64,000 bases of DNA from NORP240 sp965222175. Lineage in GTDB: Bacteria; Pseudomonadota; Gammaproteobacteria; Pseudomonadales; Pseudohongiellaceae. Within the stretch, counting starts at the first letter, position 1. Each line of letters starts with the position of its first letter. The notes beneath the pieces are model-generated. The model saw nothing but the letters and a program-made list of their open reading frames with translations, ran no database searches and was not told where the DNA came from. Location: positions 992,001 to 1,056,000 of the forward strand of contig OZ244938.1 in assembly GCA_965222175.1 (NCBI GenBank), read 5' to 3'. Position numbers and translations under genes: made by a program. Shown here piece by piece: positions 27,179 to 35,397 of the stretch.

Positions 27179-27499
27179 ATGAGCAGATCAAGTCGATATT
27201 CCCCGGAGACCCGGGAACGGTCCGTTCGTCTTGTGCGGGAGGCGGAAAAAGAACACAGTTCACAGTGGGCAGCGATCCAGTCTGTGGCAGCCAAAACTGG
27301 TTGCACTAGCGAGACTCTGCGCCGCTGGGTTCGCCAGTCTGAACGGGATCAGGGCGAACGTGCTGGACTGACAACCGATGAGAAGGCGGAATTGAAGCAG
27401 TTGCAGCGTGAGAATCGGGAGCTGAAACAGGCAAATGAGATTCTGCGTAAGGCGTCAGCTTTTTTCGCCCAGGCGGAGCTCGACCGCCGACCGAAGTGA
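27179..27499 (+). CDS. IS3-family transposase OrfA
   Basis: A 106-residue helix-turn-helix protein. RYSPETRERSVRLVREAE and then TGCTSETLRRWVRQSE is the DNA-binding part. A leucine-zipper-like helix follows (LKQLQRENRELKQANEILR) and ends in KASAFFAQAEL, typical of IS3 OrfA. OrfB starts 4 bases before its stop; the fusion OrfAB transposase would arise by -1 frameshifting. It binds the terminal repeats of its own element. Confidence 0.92.
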   Translation: MSRSSRYSPETRERSVRLVREAEKEHSSQWAAIQSVAAKTGCTSETLRRWVRQSERDQGERAGLTTDEKAELKQLQRENRELKQANEILRKASAFFAQAELDRRPK

Positions 27500-28401
27500 T
27501 GGTGTCGTTTATTGACGCCCATCGAGATGCCCATGGGGTCGAGTCGATTTGCAAGCAGTTGCCAATCGCCCCATCGACATACTACGAAGCCAAGGCAAGA
27601 CGGGCCGACCCGTCACGGTTACCAGCCAGAGCGCAGCGTGATGCTGAGCTGATGCCAGAGATTCAGCGAGTGTTCGAAGACAACTTCCAGGTTTATGGCG
27701 CCAGGAAGATCTGGCTGCAGTTGAACCGGGAGAACTGGGAGGTGGCCCGGTGCACGGTGGAACGTTTGATGGCGCAACTTGGTATTTCAGGCGCAATCCG
27801 CGGCGGCAAGAAATACCGCACGACGATCCCTGATGAGTCAGCAGACAGACCTGCTGACCTGGTGCAACGCCAGTTCAGGGCCGATCGACCGAACCAGCTT
27901 TGGGTTGCAGATTTTACCTACGTCGCTACCTGGACCGGTGTGGTCTATGTAGCTTTCGTCATTGATGTATTCGCACGTCGAATCGTGGGATGGCGGGTGT
28001 CGCGCTCAATGAAAGCGGAGCTGGTGCTGGATGCCCTGGAGCAGGCATTATGGGCTCGAGGAAATACTGAGGGACTCATCCATCACAGTGATCGAGGTAG
28101 TCAATATTTGGCCATACGATACACCGAACGACTTGCCGAATCAGGCATACAGTGTTCTGTGGGCACAACAGGTGACTCTTATGACAATGCCCTGGCGGAG
28201 TCTATCATCGGCTTGTATAAAACGGAGGTAATTCATCGACACGGGCCTTGGAAATCGATTGATCCGGTGGAATATTCCACCCTGGAATGGGTAGACTGGT
28301 TCAATCAGCGCAGGCTACTTGGCCCAATCGGTGATGTACCACCTGTGGAGTTTGAGCAGACTTACTATGAACAGTTGGAAGAGTCAGCCAGCGTACCCTG
28401 A
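27496..28401 (+). CDS. IS3-family transposase OrfB (DDE integrase)
   Basis: A 301-residue catalytic subunit with the rve integrase core. The DDE residues are visible in WVADFTYV (about residue 140), HHSDRGSQY (about 200) and ALAESIIGLYKTE (about 236-248). The N-terminal part carries the HTH_21 region (NFQVYGARKIWLQLNRE). No frameshift or stop interrupts it. It is translated alone or as an OrfAB fusion. Confidence 0.93.
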   Translation: MMVSFIDAHRDAHGVESICKQLPIAPSTYYEAKARRADPSRLPARAQRDAELMPEIQRVFEDNFQVYGARKIWLQLNRENWEVARCTVERLMAQLGISGAIRGGKKYRTTIPDESADRPADLVQRQFRADRPNQLWVADFTYVATWTGVVYVAFVIDVFARRIVGWRVSRSMKAELVLDALEQALWARGNTEGLIHHSDRGSQYLAIRYTERLAESGIQCSVGTTGDSYDNALAESIIGLYKTEVIHRHGPWKSIDPVEYSTLEWVDWFNQRRLLGPIGDVPPVEFEQTYYEQLEESASVP

Positions 28402-28586
28402 CTCACACAAAAGGGTCTCCGGTGTACCCGGGGCGATTCAGATAGATTTGCCGCCAGCGATAGTTATCCTGTCGCGATTGTATTGTCGGGTGATTGGGGT
28501 ACAGGCAAGACGCATCTCTGGCGCGAGACACTGGACCATAACAAAGAACTTGCCAAACCAAACTACAATTTTTCGGGTAATTTTTC

Positions 28587-28610
28587 GGGTCAGAGTAAAA
28601 AATAAAGTAG
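28587..28610 (+). repeat. RAYT terminal repeat remnant
   Basis: GGGTCAGAGTAAAAAATAAA followed by GTAG matches the terminal motif of the RAYT element with small changes. It truncates the KAP remnant and supplies its stop. A weaker copy (GATCAGAGTAATTTGATCA) follows about 20 bases on. Confidence 0.65.
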
Positions 28611-28782
28611 TTTTTGCGATTTGAGGGATCAGAGTAATTTGATCAGGATAGACCAGGCTGCATATATAGGGAAAGTTGTTGTATTGAAGAGGGTGGAAAA
28701 TCGCAAGTATAAGGTATGCCAGTCATCCTGCTTGGTGCTTGAAGCTCTCGCCAAATTAGAATCGGATAAATCACACAGATGA
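28606..28782 (+). other. Small open frame coupled to the GHKL ATPase gene
   Basis: A frame of up to 58 codons, possibly from the TTG at 28639, ends in a TGA that overlaps the ATG of the GHKL gene (ATGA). The peptide includes YIGKVVVLKRVENRKYKV and a CxxxxC pair. It has no in-frame disruption. The overlap suggests it is either a real small leader gene or the 3' end of a gene cut by the RAYT repeat upstream. Family unknown. Confidence 0.3.
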
Positions 28783-29963
28783 ACTTCCCAAAATCCATTG
28801 ATATTGGCTCATGCGAGCAGTTCTTAGAAAAACTGGATGAGAGCCAGGAGCAAGTGTTGGAACTTCCGGTGCAGACGTCAGCGCTGGCTTTCGGTGGCCT
28901 AGCTAGTTCCATTCAGGCTATCAATACCTGGATGAGAAATACAAAAGAAAGAGTAATCTTTTTACGGGAAAGTAACAAACAAGATGTCTTAAGTGACGTC
29001 ACTGAGCGCCCACATAAATTTGTGGCAGCTATGTGCGCAACATCGATAGCTATCTCAGGTAGGCCTGAAAACGACCTGAGGCGTACGATAAATTTGCAAG
29101 CCAAAAATGCTATAGAAGGACAGGGAAAGAGTCCATTTGGTCAACAGCGTGGCGGTCTTTGCTGGTTCGGGTTTATTGACCATAGTTCTAAGGCCTTTGA
29201 TCGTAATTTTTATATCGAAAGGCAGGGTGGAAGCATAGAGCCCAGGCAGCCGGAGCAAATTAGGGCTGTAATCAAGGAAATGGTTGATAGATCAATGGCG
29301 GTCGCTGGAGGTGCGAAGCCTCTGTCCGGAGAAACGCTCGAATACATTGGGCGAATATTCTTTGAGTTATTCCTAAATACACACGAACACGGTACTCGAG
29401 GGGCTGTTCGTGCCGATTGGTTGCGGCCTGGAGTGCGTGTACTCTATGCGCAGGGCGTCAATCTGAGTCAGAAAGGCAGCGACAACATCACTGAGCGTCA
29501 GCCTGTGTTGCACCAATACGTTGAATCTACTGACCCACAAGGTATGCATGAGAAAAAGCGCTTCGTTGAGATTGGAATCGTTGACTCAGGCCTTGGCTAC
29601 TGCGGACGATGGCAAGCGGATCACCCGACGTCCAAGTCATCATCTGAATTGTCGTTAGAAAATGAGTATCAGCTATTTAGAAAATGCTTTCAGTTTCGCC
29701 AGACATCCACCCGGCGTGATAGTAAAGGGAATGGCCTGCCTGTCGTTATGGACAGACTTACTAAACTGGGTGGTTTTATAAGAATTCGTAGCGGTCGATT
29801 GGCGCTTTATCGAAATTTTATCGATGCTCCCTATGAAGCAACTGATCAATGTCGGTTCTACGATTGGTGCAGTCAAGAATCAGGAGAAGTGAATCTCACA
29901 AGAATGGCTCCATGTGCAGGTGTGGCCATAACGTTATTGATCCCACTTGAGGCAAAAACGTGA
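28779..29963 (+). CDS. GHKL (HATPase-type) ATP-binding protein of a putative conflict module
   Basis: A 394-residue protein. Its central and C-terminal parts carry the Bergerat ATP fold: N-box FFELFLNTHEHG with the metal-binding Asn (about 192-203), G1 box EIGIVDSGLGY (about 263-273), and G2 box SKGNGLPVVMDRLTKLGG (about 310-327). The lid between them is long (ENEYQLFRKCFQFRQTS). The first 180 residues match no family I know. No dimerisation, phosphoacceptor or sensor domain is visible, so it is not a classic histidine kinase. Its TGA overlaps the GTG start of the next gene, so the two products are made together and probably act together. Confidence 0.75.
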   Translation: MNFPKSIDIGSCEQFLEKLDESQEQVLELPVQTSALAFGGLASSIQAINTWMRNTKERVIFLRESNKQDVLSDVTERPHKFVAAMCATSIAISGRPENDLRRTINLQAKNAIEGQGKSPFGQQRGGLCWFGFIDHSSKAFDRNFYIERQGGSIEPRQPEQIRAVIKEMVDRSMAVAGGAKPLSGETLEYIGRIFFELFLNTHEHGTRGAVRADWLRPGVRVLYAQGVNLSQKGSDNITERQPVLHQYVESTDPQGMHEKKRFVEIGIVDSGLGYCGRWQADHPTSKSSSELSLENEYQLFRKCFQFRQTSTRRDSKGNGLPVVMDRLTKLGGFIRIRSGRLALYRNFIDAPYEATDQCRFYDWCSQESGEVNLTRMAPCAGVAITLLIPLEAKT

Positions 29964-30575
29964 GCCACTGCTTTGCCTTCCGGTTCTTCGAGCCAGATGA
30001 CCAGGTACGAGAGAGTCTGGCCGTTTTCGCTGAATTTAAAGTCAGTCTCGATGCGGTAGCAAGAGTTCTAAAGCAGGATGTCACAGATAACCTGGTGCCC
30101 AGGAATGTCTATCTCATTACTTCTTCACAGGTAGGGTTTAGTCTTGATGAGTGTAAGAATGATGAGAGCTTCGCTAGCGAATTTGACTCATATGTAGGGG
30201 AAATTGAATCTCGGCTTCGATGCATTAAGAGCAACCCTGTTGGTGCTCTTAATTACTGTGATGGAAAGGCGGTAGAGGAAAAGCTTTCATTCTGCATTCT
30301 TCAGTGCGGAATGATAGCATTATTTAAAAAGCACAGGGGCCTGATTGTTTCCAATGCAGCTTATCATTTTGTCAAACCTTCAGAGGCCCATTGTGATAAA
30401 TTCATCCGCGCTTCAAATCTCCTGATTTCCAGTGGCGAGGTAGCTTTTCTCGCCATTTCACTACTTCCGTTTCTAAAGCCTCACTTAAAGCGCATCTATG
30501 TTGATACGTCATCGGGTTCTACCCCGATTTTACGGACACTTCAAAAAAGCCTCATAATAGGTAAAAGGAGTGTTT

Positions 30576-30863
30576 ATGTCCAAGCGAAGAAAGTACAGTC
30601 CCGAGTTTAAGCAAGGTGCAGTGGAACAGGCCCGCCAGCCGGGAGTCAGTTGCGCTCAGGTAGCCCGAGAATTGGGTATTGGTTCTACCTTGCTGGCGCG
30701 CTGGAAACGGGAAGCCGATGCTCAGGGGCAGCAGGCCTTCGGTGGTTCCGGCAAGCCCAGGGATGAGGAAATGGCTCGGCTCAAACGAGAGTTGGCCCGG
30801 GTGAAGAAGGAGCGGGATTTTTTACGCGAAGCGGCAACGTTCTTTGCAAAGGAGTCGACCTGA
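30576..30863 (+). CDS. IS3-family transposase OrfA
   Basis: A 95-residue HTH protein: SKRRKYSPEFKQGAVEQA, then CAQVARELGIGSTLLARWKRE, then a helix EEMARLKRELARVKKERDFL ending in REAATFFAKES. It begins just inside the left end of the element. Upstream in-frame codons belong to the interrupted host gene. OrfB lies in the -1 frame, open from at least 30842, so programmed frameshifting near the GCAAAGG stretch is likely. Confidence 0.9.
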   Translation: MSKRRKYSPEFKQGAVEQARQPGVSCAQVARELGIGSTLLARWKREADAQGQQAFGGSGKPRDEEMARLKRELARVKKERDFLREAATFFAKEST

Positions 30864-30907
30864 GGTACCAGGCGATTCAACGTTGTCGCGCAGAATTCCC
30901 GGTTCGT

Positions 30908-31711
30908 ATGATGTGTCGTTGCCTTAAGGTGTCGGCAAGTGGCTATTACGACTGGGAGAGTCGCCCTATCAGTGCCAGGCAGGTTGAGAACGATCGATTG
31001 TTAGGCCGAATTCGTGAGATTCATGCCGACAGCCAAGGTGCGATAGGAGCGCCACGCATGCACGAGGACCTCACAGAAGAGGGTGAAACGGCCAGCAAGA
31101 ATCGTGTAGCCCGCCTGATGGCGGCTGATGGCCTGCAGGGCTGGCCCCGCAAGAAAAATAGGGGGCAGCGAGGTAAGCCGGGCCTGCCGCCTCCTGGTGT
31201 TGAAAACCTGCTTGAGCGTGATTTCACCGCACTGGAGCCGGAGACCAAGTGGGTAACCGATATTACCGAGATTCTGACTAACGAGGGCAAGCTGTTTTTA
31301 TGTGTTGTCCTTGACTTGTTCAGCAAGCTGGTAGTCGGCTGGTCGATGCATCACCGCCAGGATCGTCAGATGGTAATTCGGGCTGTAGAGATGGCTATCT
31401 GGCAGCGCCAAGGCGGATGGTCCGTCATACTGCATTCCGATCGCGGCGGTCAGTTTCGTAGCAGCGACTATCAGAAATTTCTAAAGAGCAACACATTGAT
31501 CTGTTCAATGAGTGCTGTTGGTCACTGTGGCGACAACGCGGCTTGCGAGGGGTTCTTTGGGTTGCTAAAGCGAGATCGGGTGAACCACCAAAAATACCGC
31601 ACATTGGATATGGCCAAAGCCGACTTATTTAATTACATTGAACGCTTCCACAATCCTCGGATGCGACGAAGAATTGCGAAGAGTGATCAGGAGTTTTCAG
31701 ACGTTTTATAA
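30908..31711 (+). CDS. IS3-family transposase OrfB (DDE integrase)
   Basis: A 267-residue catalytic protein as read from the first ATG; the frame is open 22 codons further upstream, which is the expected OrfAB overlap. The DDE residues lie in WVTDITEI, LHSDRGGQF and NAACEGFFGLLKRD. The HTH_21-like part (GAIGAPRMHEDLTEEGE) precedes the core. It ends about 26 bases before the right terminus. Confidence 0.92.
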   Translation: MMCRCLKVSASGYYDWESRPISARQVENDRLLGRIREIHADSQGAIGAPRMHEDLTEEGETASKNRVARLMAADGLQGWPRKKNRGQRGKPGLPPPGVENLLERDFTALEPETKWVTDITEILTNEGKLFLCVVLDLFSKLVVGWSMHHRQDRQMVIRAVEMAIWQRQGGWSVILHSDRGGQFRSSDYQKFLKSNTLICSMSAVGHCGDNAACEGFFGLLKRDRVNHQKYRTLDMAKADLFNYIERFHNPRMRRRIAKSDQEFSDVL

Positions 31712-33352
31712 CCGTCCGTGGAAACGGGGTAGAACCCATCAATATCATTTTTGATTAGTATAGCGATCCGGCTGTATGCAAATTTCGAATGCGGCGCTCC
31801 AGCTATTGAAAGCTTTGAGTCCTATGAAGCGCTAAATGAGCCGTATGATTTTGTCGAAGACGAATCAAGCCTAATCTTTGTTTCGGCAACAACTAGCGGC
31901 TCATTGGCGAGAAGATTACTCAAAGATACAAATATTCTTAACAGTCAGATAGTTACTCTTTTTCATATCAACCTTCCACCTGATCAAGTTGGTATTTTTG
32001 ATGTTTCAAGTGCTATAGAAGGTGGATTGATCTCCACAACTAACCGGGATTGCGATCTCTGTAAGCGTGGGTCCAGGCCAATACGCATAGGAGGTGATCA
32101 GTTCCTCCCTGAAAACCCAAAGAACGAGTTATTGGTAATTAAAAAGACTGATTTTTCTGGCAGTCGAGAAGGGTTTTTCAAGCAATTTGCAGCATCACAG
32201 GTTCTGGCGTGGAACGAGATTGGAGTTTCTGGAGATGGTGAGAAAGAGCACTTTTATATAGACGTCAGCGCGGCTCTAAGCATTGATTCTGCCGAGTTTT
32301 CAGGAAGTCTTGAGAAGAGCGCGAAGCGACACATTTCTCAGGATTTGGAGACAGTCATTACTCTCGATGATGCGGGATCGCAAGCGCTAACTCAAGCAGC
32401 CAGGCCCCATTTTAAGAACCTGTCAGGTGTTAGATTTCTTGCGGCGAGTGAGTTAAATGATTCTGAGTTAAAGAATGCCGGGTCCGTCATGGTAATCGCT
32501 GGAGCGATTACGTCGGGCAGAAGTTTACTATCAGTCGCTCGAAAGCTGCGTAGTATTCATCCTTCATCTACGATAGTCTATTTTGTTGGTTTTTCCAAAC
32601 TACCTGGTGAAGAGTTACAAAAACAGCTGGCAAAGGATCTAAAACAAGGAGGCCATGAATTTGTTGTATTAAGAACCAGCTTCCTCCCACGCATCAAGGA
32701 GTACACCAAAACGGCTTGGGATTGGGAGCGTGACAAACTTATTCCATACGGCGATGATGACCCCTTGAGCGAAGTGGACGGCCCGCTCCCAGCTTTGATT
32801 AACTTGCGACGGCAAGCTGTCATTTCGAATTCGCTTGATTCGGACTCCCTCTTTTTACCTGATCCTGGCGGCAATTCTTTAAGGCTACGCCGAACGTTCG
32901 CATTCTGGTCTGACCTCGGCTTTGATGCAGAGCGTCTTAAGAATGCAACGCAAGCAGATGTTTATTGGACAGTGCAATGTGTCCTTCATGACTTGCGACT
33001 AAAAAGTGAGAGCGGTGGGCTCGCTACTGCCTATCATACAACTCTTATTAGTCCAGCTAATTTCGATCGTTACAATGATGGTGTTATTCAGGCATCTATA
33101 CTGCGGGCAGCAAATCCGGTGGAATTGGATTACAGGGTAGATCCAAAATACAGCCGTCAAATGTCGGACGTATGCATGTCCATCATCAGAAATTGGGAAA
33201 ATGACCAAGGAGAAGCTGCATTAGAGTTTTTGGTTGCCATTTGGGCAGGGAGAATGCATTTGCTAAAAGAGCACGTAGCTGAACTTGCTCAGTGTCGAAC
33301 TGAAGAAATGTCTGAAGATTTGAAATTTTTGTTGCGTCTAATAGATGAATAG

Positions 33353-33828
33353 CGACTAATTAATGGGGTTGACCGTACCCCTGTAAATCGAGCCACCTTG
33401 AAAGTGGGATTTCCCTATAATCTGAACGAGAGGAGATCCCAATAAATTAAATGGGGTCAGAGTAAAAATACAGTAGTGTTTGAAAATATTTTGGCTAGGT
33501 ACTACATTGCTGTTGTTGATTTGAAATTTGCTCTATTCATGGATGAATACGATGCCCAGAAGAGTCAGGCTGTGTCCTGCTGGTGACTTTTCGAGAGAAA
33601 TGGCTTTGGGTTTGGAGGTGAGGGCGATGGCGGTGTTGATGTGCCAGAGTCGGTACTTGGCATTGTGCCTGGATTCGCCCGCGTTATGTTGGGCCAATCG
33701 TCTACGAATGGGGCGGTGGGCAATCTATAAATTAAATGGGGTCAGGGTAAAAAATACAGTGTTTTTAGAAATATTTTGGGTAGTCCACAGAATAAAATCA
33801 AGGTGGAAATGAAAAACAAAAAAAGAAT
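33353..33828. mobile_element. RAYT element remnants between the PRTase-like and OLD genes
   Basis: Two remnants. At 33453-33584 the 5' end of the RAYT element is kept: the terminal motif GGGGTCAGAGTAAAAATACA, the leader and the start of the transposase (a peptide like FMDEYDAQKSQAVSCW), diverging just after. At 33737-33761 a second copy of the terminal motif stands alone. A short tract before them (33365-33440, with ACCCCTGTAAATCGAGCC) looks like the end of yet another element but I cannot assign it. No gene is supported here. Confidence 0.65.
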
Positions 33829-35397
33829 ATGAAGACTATTACTAGAATAAAACTGCACAACTACAAGCGATTTCGTGATTTTCAATTACCGCTTCATGAA
33901 AAGCTGAATATCCTGATTGGTGAAAATGAAAGCGGCAAGAGCTCAATTCTTACAGCTATCGCCCTCGTATTGAGCGGTAGCAGATCGCAGATAGAAAAAT
34001 TGGGGATGGAACGCCTGCTCAATCAGGAGGCGGTGGAAGCCTTCCTGCAATCAGGAAAGCGCTATGAAGACCTGCCGACGATGTATGTTGAGCTATGGTT
34101 GAATGAGCAGAATAATTATGAGTTATCCGGCCAGAATAATTCTGAGGACACAATCTGTGATGGCCTGAGAATGGAGTGTATTCCAATTGATAATTTTGGC
34201 GGTGAAATCCGGGAAGTTCTCGCCCAGGAGGAAGCCAATTTCCCCTTTGAGTTCTACGAAGCTCGCTTTACCACATTCCAAGGTGATGCCTACTCTGCAT
34301 ATAAAAAATTCCTTCGCCATATCCTCTTAGACACATCACAGATCGGGAACGAATACGCCGTCAGGGAATACGTTGGTGACATGTATAACACCTATGCCAC
34401 CGATGTGGAGATCGTAAAACATCAAAACGAATATCGTCGGGTGAAGACACAATTCAGGCAGGAAAACATGAACGAGTTAAATGACCGGGTTGATGACTAT
34501 TCGTTCGGGCTGAAAAGTGACAGCAAGTCCAATCTGAAATCCGATTTGACCCTGATTGAGCAAAATATCGGTATCGAGAATAAAGGTAAAGGGCGGCAGT
34601 GCTTTATTAAAACTGAATTCGCACTTAAAAAAGCAGAAGGTGTGAAAAACAAAATCGATATTGCATTGATTGAAGAGCCTGAAAACCACCTGTCTCACAT
34701 CAACATGAAAAAACTGGTTTCCATGATCGGAGAGTCTGATGACAAGCAGCTAATAATCGCAACTCACAGTAACCTGATCAGTTCCAGGCTGGATTTGCGC
34801 AATACTATCCTTTTGCATTCCTCCACAGATCAGCCGGTCTTACTGACCGACCTGCCTGAGGACACCGCGGAATTTTTTATCAAAGCGCCTTATCATAATA
34901 TCTTGGATTTCGTTTTATCAAAAAAAGTATTACTCGTAGAAGGTGACGCGGAATTTATCCTCATGGAAAAATTCTATGAAATGGCAACCGGACATAAGCC
35001 TGATGATGACGACGTTCACATTTATTCAGTTGGCGGCACTAGCTTCAAGCGCTATTTGGATGTGGCCGGCCTGCTTGAAATCCAAACATCCGTTATTCGT
35101 GACAATGACGGAGACTACCAGGCAAATTGCGTTGCTCTTTATGAAGAATACACGGACGACAACAGGCAAATTTTTGCAGATCAGGGGCATCAACGAAACA
35201 CCTTTGAAGTCTGTGTCTACCAGGACAATCAAGATTTTTGTGATGGGCTGTTTGCTGAGGGGCGCAAGACGCTTACTGTTCAGGAGTGGATGCTAAAGAA
35301 CAAAGCGGAGGCTGCATTGAAAATTTTGGAAAATATAAACGGGGATTTTCAGGTCCCCGAATATATTGGGAAGGCAATCCAGTGGATAAATGCCTGA
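33829..35397 (+). CDS. OLD-family ATP-dependent nuclease (Gabija GajA-like)
   Basis: A 522-residue protein with an N-terminal ABC-type ATPase and a C-terminal TOPRIM nuclease. Walker A is LIGENESGKSS (about 29-38), Walker B IALIEEPENHLS (about 280-290) and the H-loop IIATHSNLISS (about 307-317). TOPRIM follows with VLLVEGDAEFILME (about 366-379), YSVGGTSFKRYL (about 400) and the acidic IRDNDGDY (about 422). This layout and the helicase gene directly after match class 2 OLD proteins, the GajA of the Gabija anti-phage system. Intact, with its own start and no obvious promoter because RAYT debris is directly upstream. Confidence 0.82.
   Translation: MKTITRIKLHNYKRFRDFQLPLHEKLNILIGENESGKSSILTAIALVLSGSRSQIEKLGMERLLNQEAVEAFLQSGKRYEDLPTMYVELWLNEQNNYELSGQNNSEDTICDGLRMECIPIDNFGGEIREVLAQEEANFPFEFYEARFTTFQGDAYSAYKKFLRHILLDTSQIGNEYAVREYVGDMYNTYATDVEIVKHQNEYRRVKTQFRQENMNELNDRVDDYSFGLKSDSKSNLKSDLTLIEQNIGIENKGKGRQCFIKTEFALKKAEGVKNKIDIALIEEPENHLSHINMKKLVSMIGESDDKQLIIATHSNLISSRLDLRNTILLHSSTDQPVLLTDLPEDTAEFFIKAPYHNILDFVLSKKVLLVEGDAEFILMEKFYEMATGHKPDDDDVHIYSVGGTSFKRYLDVAGLLEIQTSVIRDNDGDYQANCVALYEEYTDDNRQIFADQGHQRNTFEVCVYQDNQDFCDGLFAEGRKTLTVQEWMLKNKAEAALKILENINGDFQVPEYIGKAIQWINA

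Larger units (their letters stand above)
27129..28440 (+). mobile_element. Complete IS3-family insertion sequence (1312 bp)
   Basis: Terminal inverted repeats begin TGAATCGCCCCGG at the left and read TGAATCGCCCCGGG on the reverse of the right end. They are flanked by a 3-bp target duplication GAT (27126-27128 and 28441-28443). It carries overlapping orfA and orfB with intact catalytic residues, so it may be active. It disrupts the KAP NTPase gene after codon 16. Confidence 0.93.
27081..28605 (+). pseudogene. KAP-family P-loop NTPase, 5' remnant split by an IS3-family element
   Basis: With the IS and one copy of its GAT target duplication removed, an ATG at 27081 (AGGGGAA just upstream, 10 bases after hsdS) opens a frame of 69 codons. 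It reads through DDIRECLDRFAA, then YPVAIVLSGDWGTGKTHLW. This Walker A with the GDWGxGKT form is typical of KAP NTPases, many of which are membrane-linked and found in defence loci. Similarity stops at about 28560, where a RAYT terminal repeat supplies the TAA. The rest of the gene, normally several hundred codons, is lost. It was probably the fourth gene of the hsd operon. Confidence 0.75.
30514..31737 (+). mobile_element. Complete IS3-family insertion sequence (1224 bp)
   Basis: The ends are GGGTTCTACCCCG at left and its reverse at right, with similarity over about 26 bp. The 3-bp target duplication ATC is at 30511-30513 and 31738-31740. OrfA and orfB are intact. It differs in sequence from the IS3 element at 27129. 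It splits the PRTase-like gene, and the reconstructed frame is perfect, so the insertion is recent. Confidence 0.93.
29960..33352 (+). pseudogene. Double phosphoribosyltransferase-like protein with zinc knuckle, split by an IS3-family element
   Basis: Removing the IS and one ATC duplication restores one uninterrupted frame of 721 residues. Part one (about 115-245) resembles the orotate-PRTase-like fold used in conflict systems: HFVKPSEAHCDKFIR, RIYVDTSS, then IFVSATTSGSLARRLL. A CDLCKRGSRPIRIGGDQF zinc knuckle follows, then a second PRTase-like unit with VMVIAGAITSGRSLLSVARKL and IVYFVGFSKLPG. The C-terminal 150 residues are helical and unrecognised. The GTG start overlaps the GHKL gene stop. 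As it stands the gene is inactive, or yields only an N-terminal piece. Confidence 0.72.

Noticed and set aside
28779..29963. Sensor histidine kinase of a two-component system
   Set aside because: There is no H-box or dimerisation domain, no membrane or sensor domain, and no response regulator gene nearby; only the GHKL ATPase motifs are present.
33365..33440. Start of another insertion sequence before the RAYT remnants
   Set aside because: The tract looks like an IS leader, but no inverted repeat or transposase codons can be matched to it, so no separate element is called.
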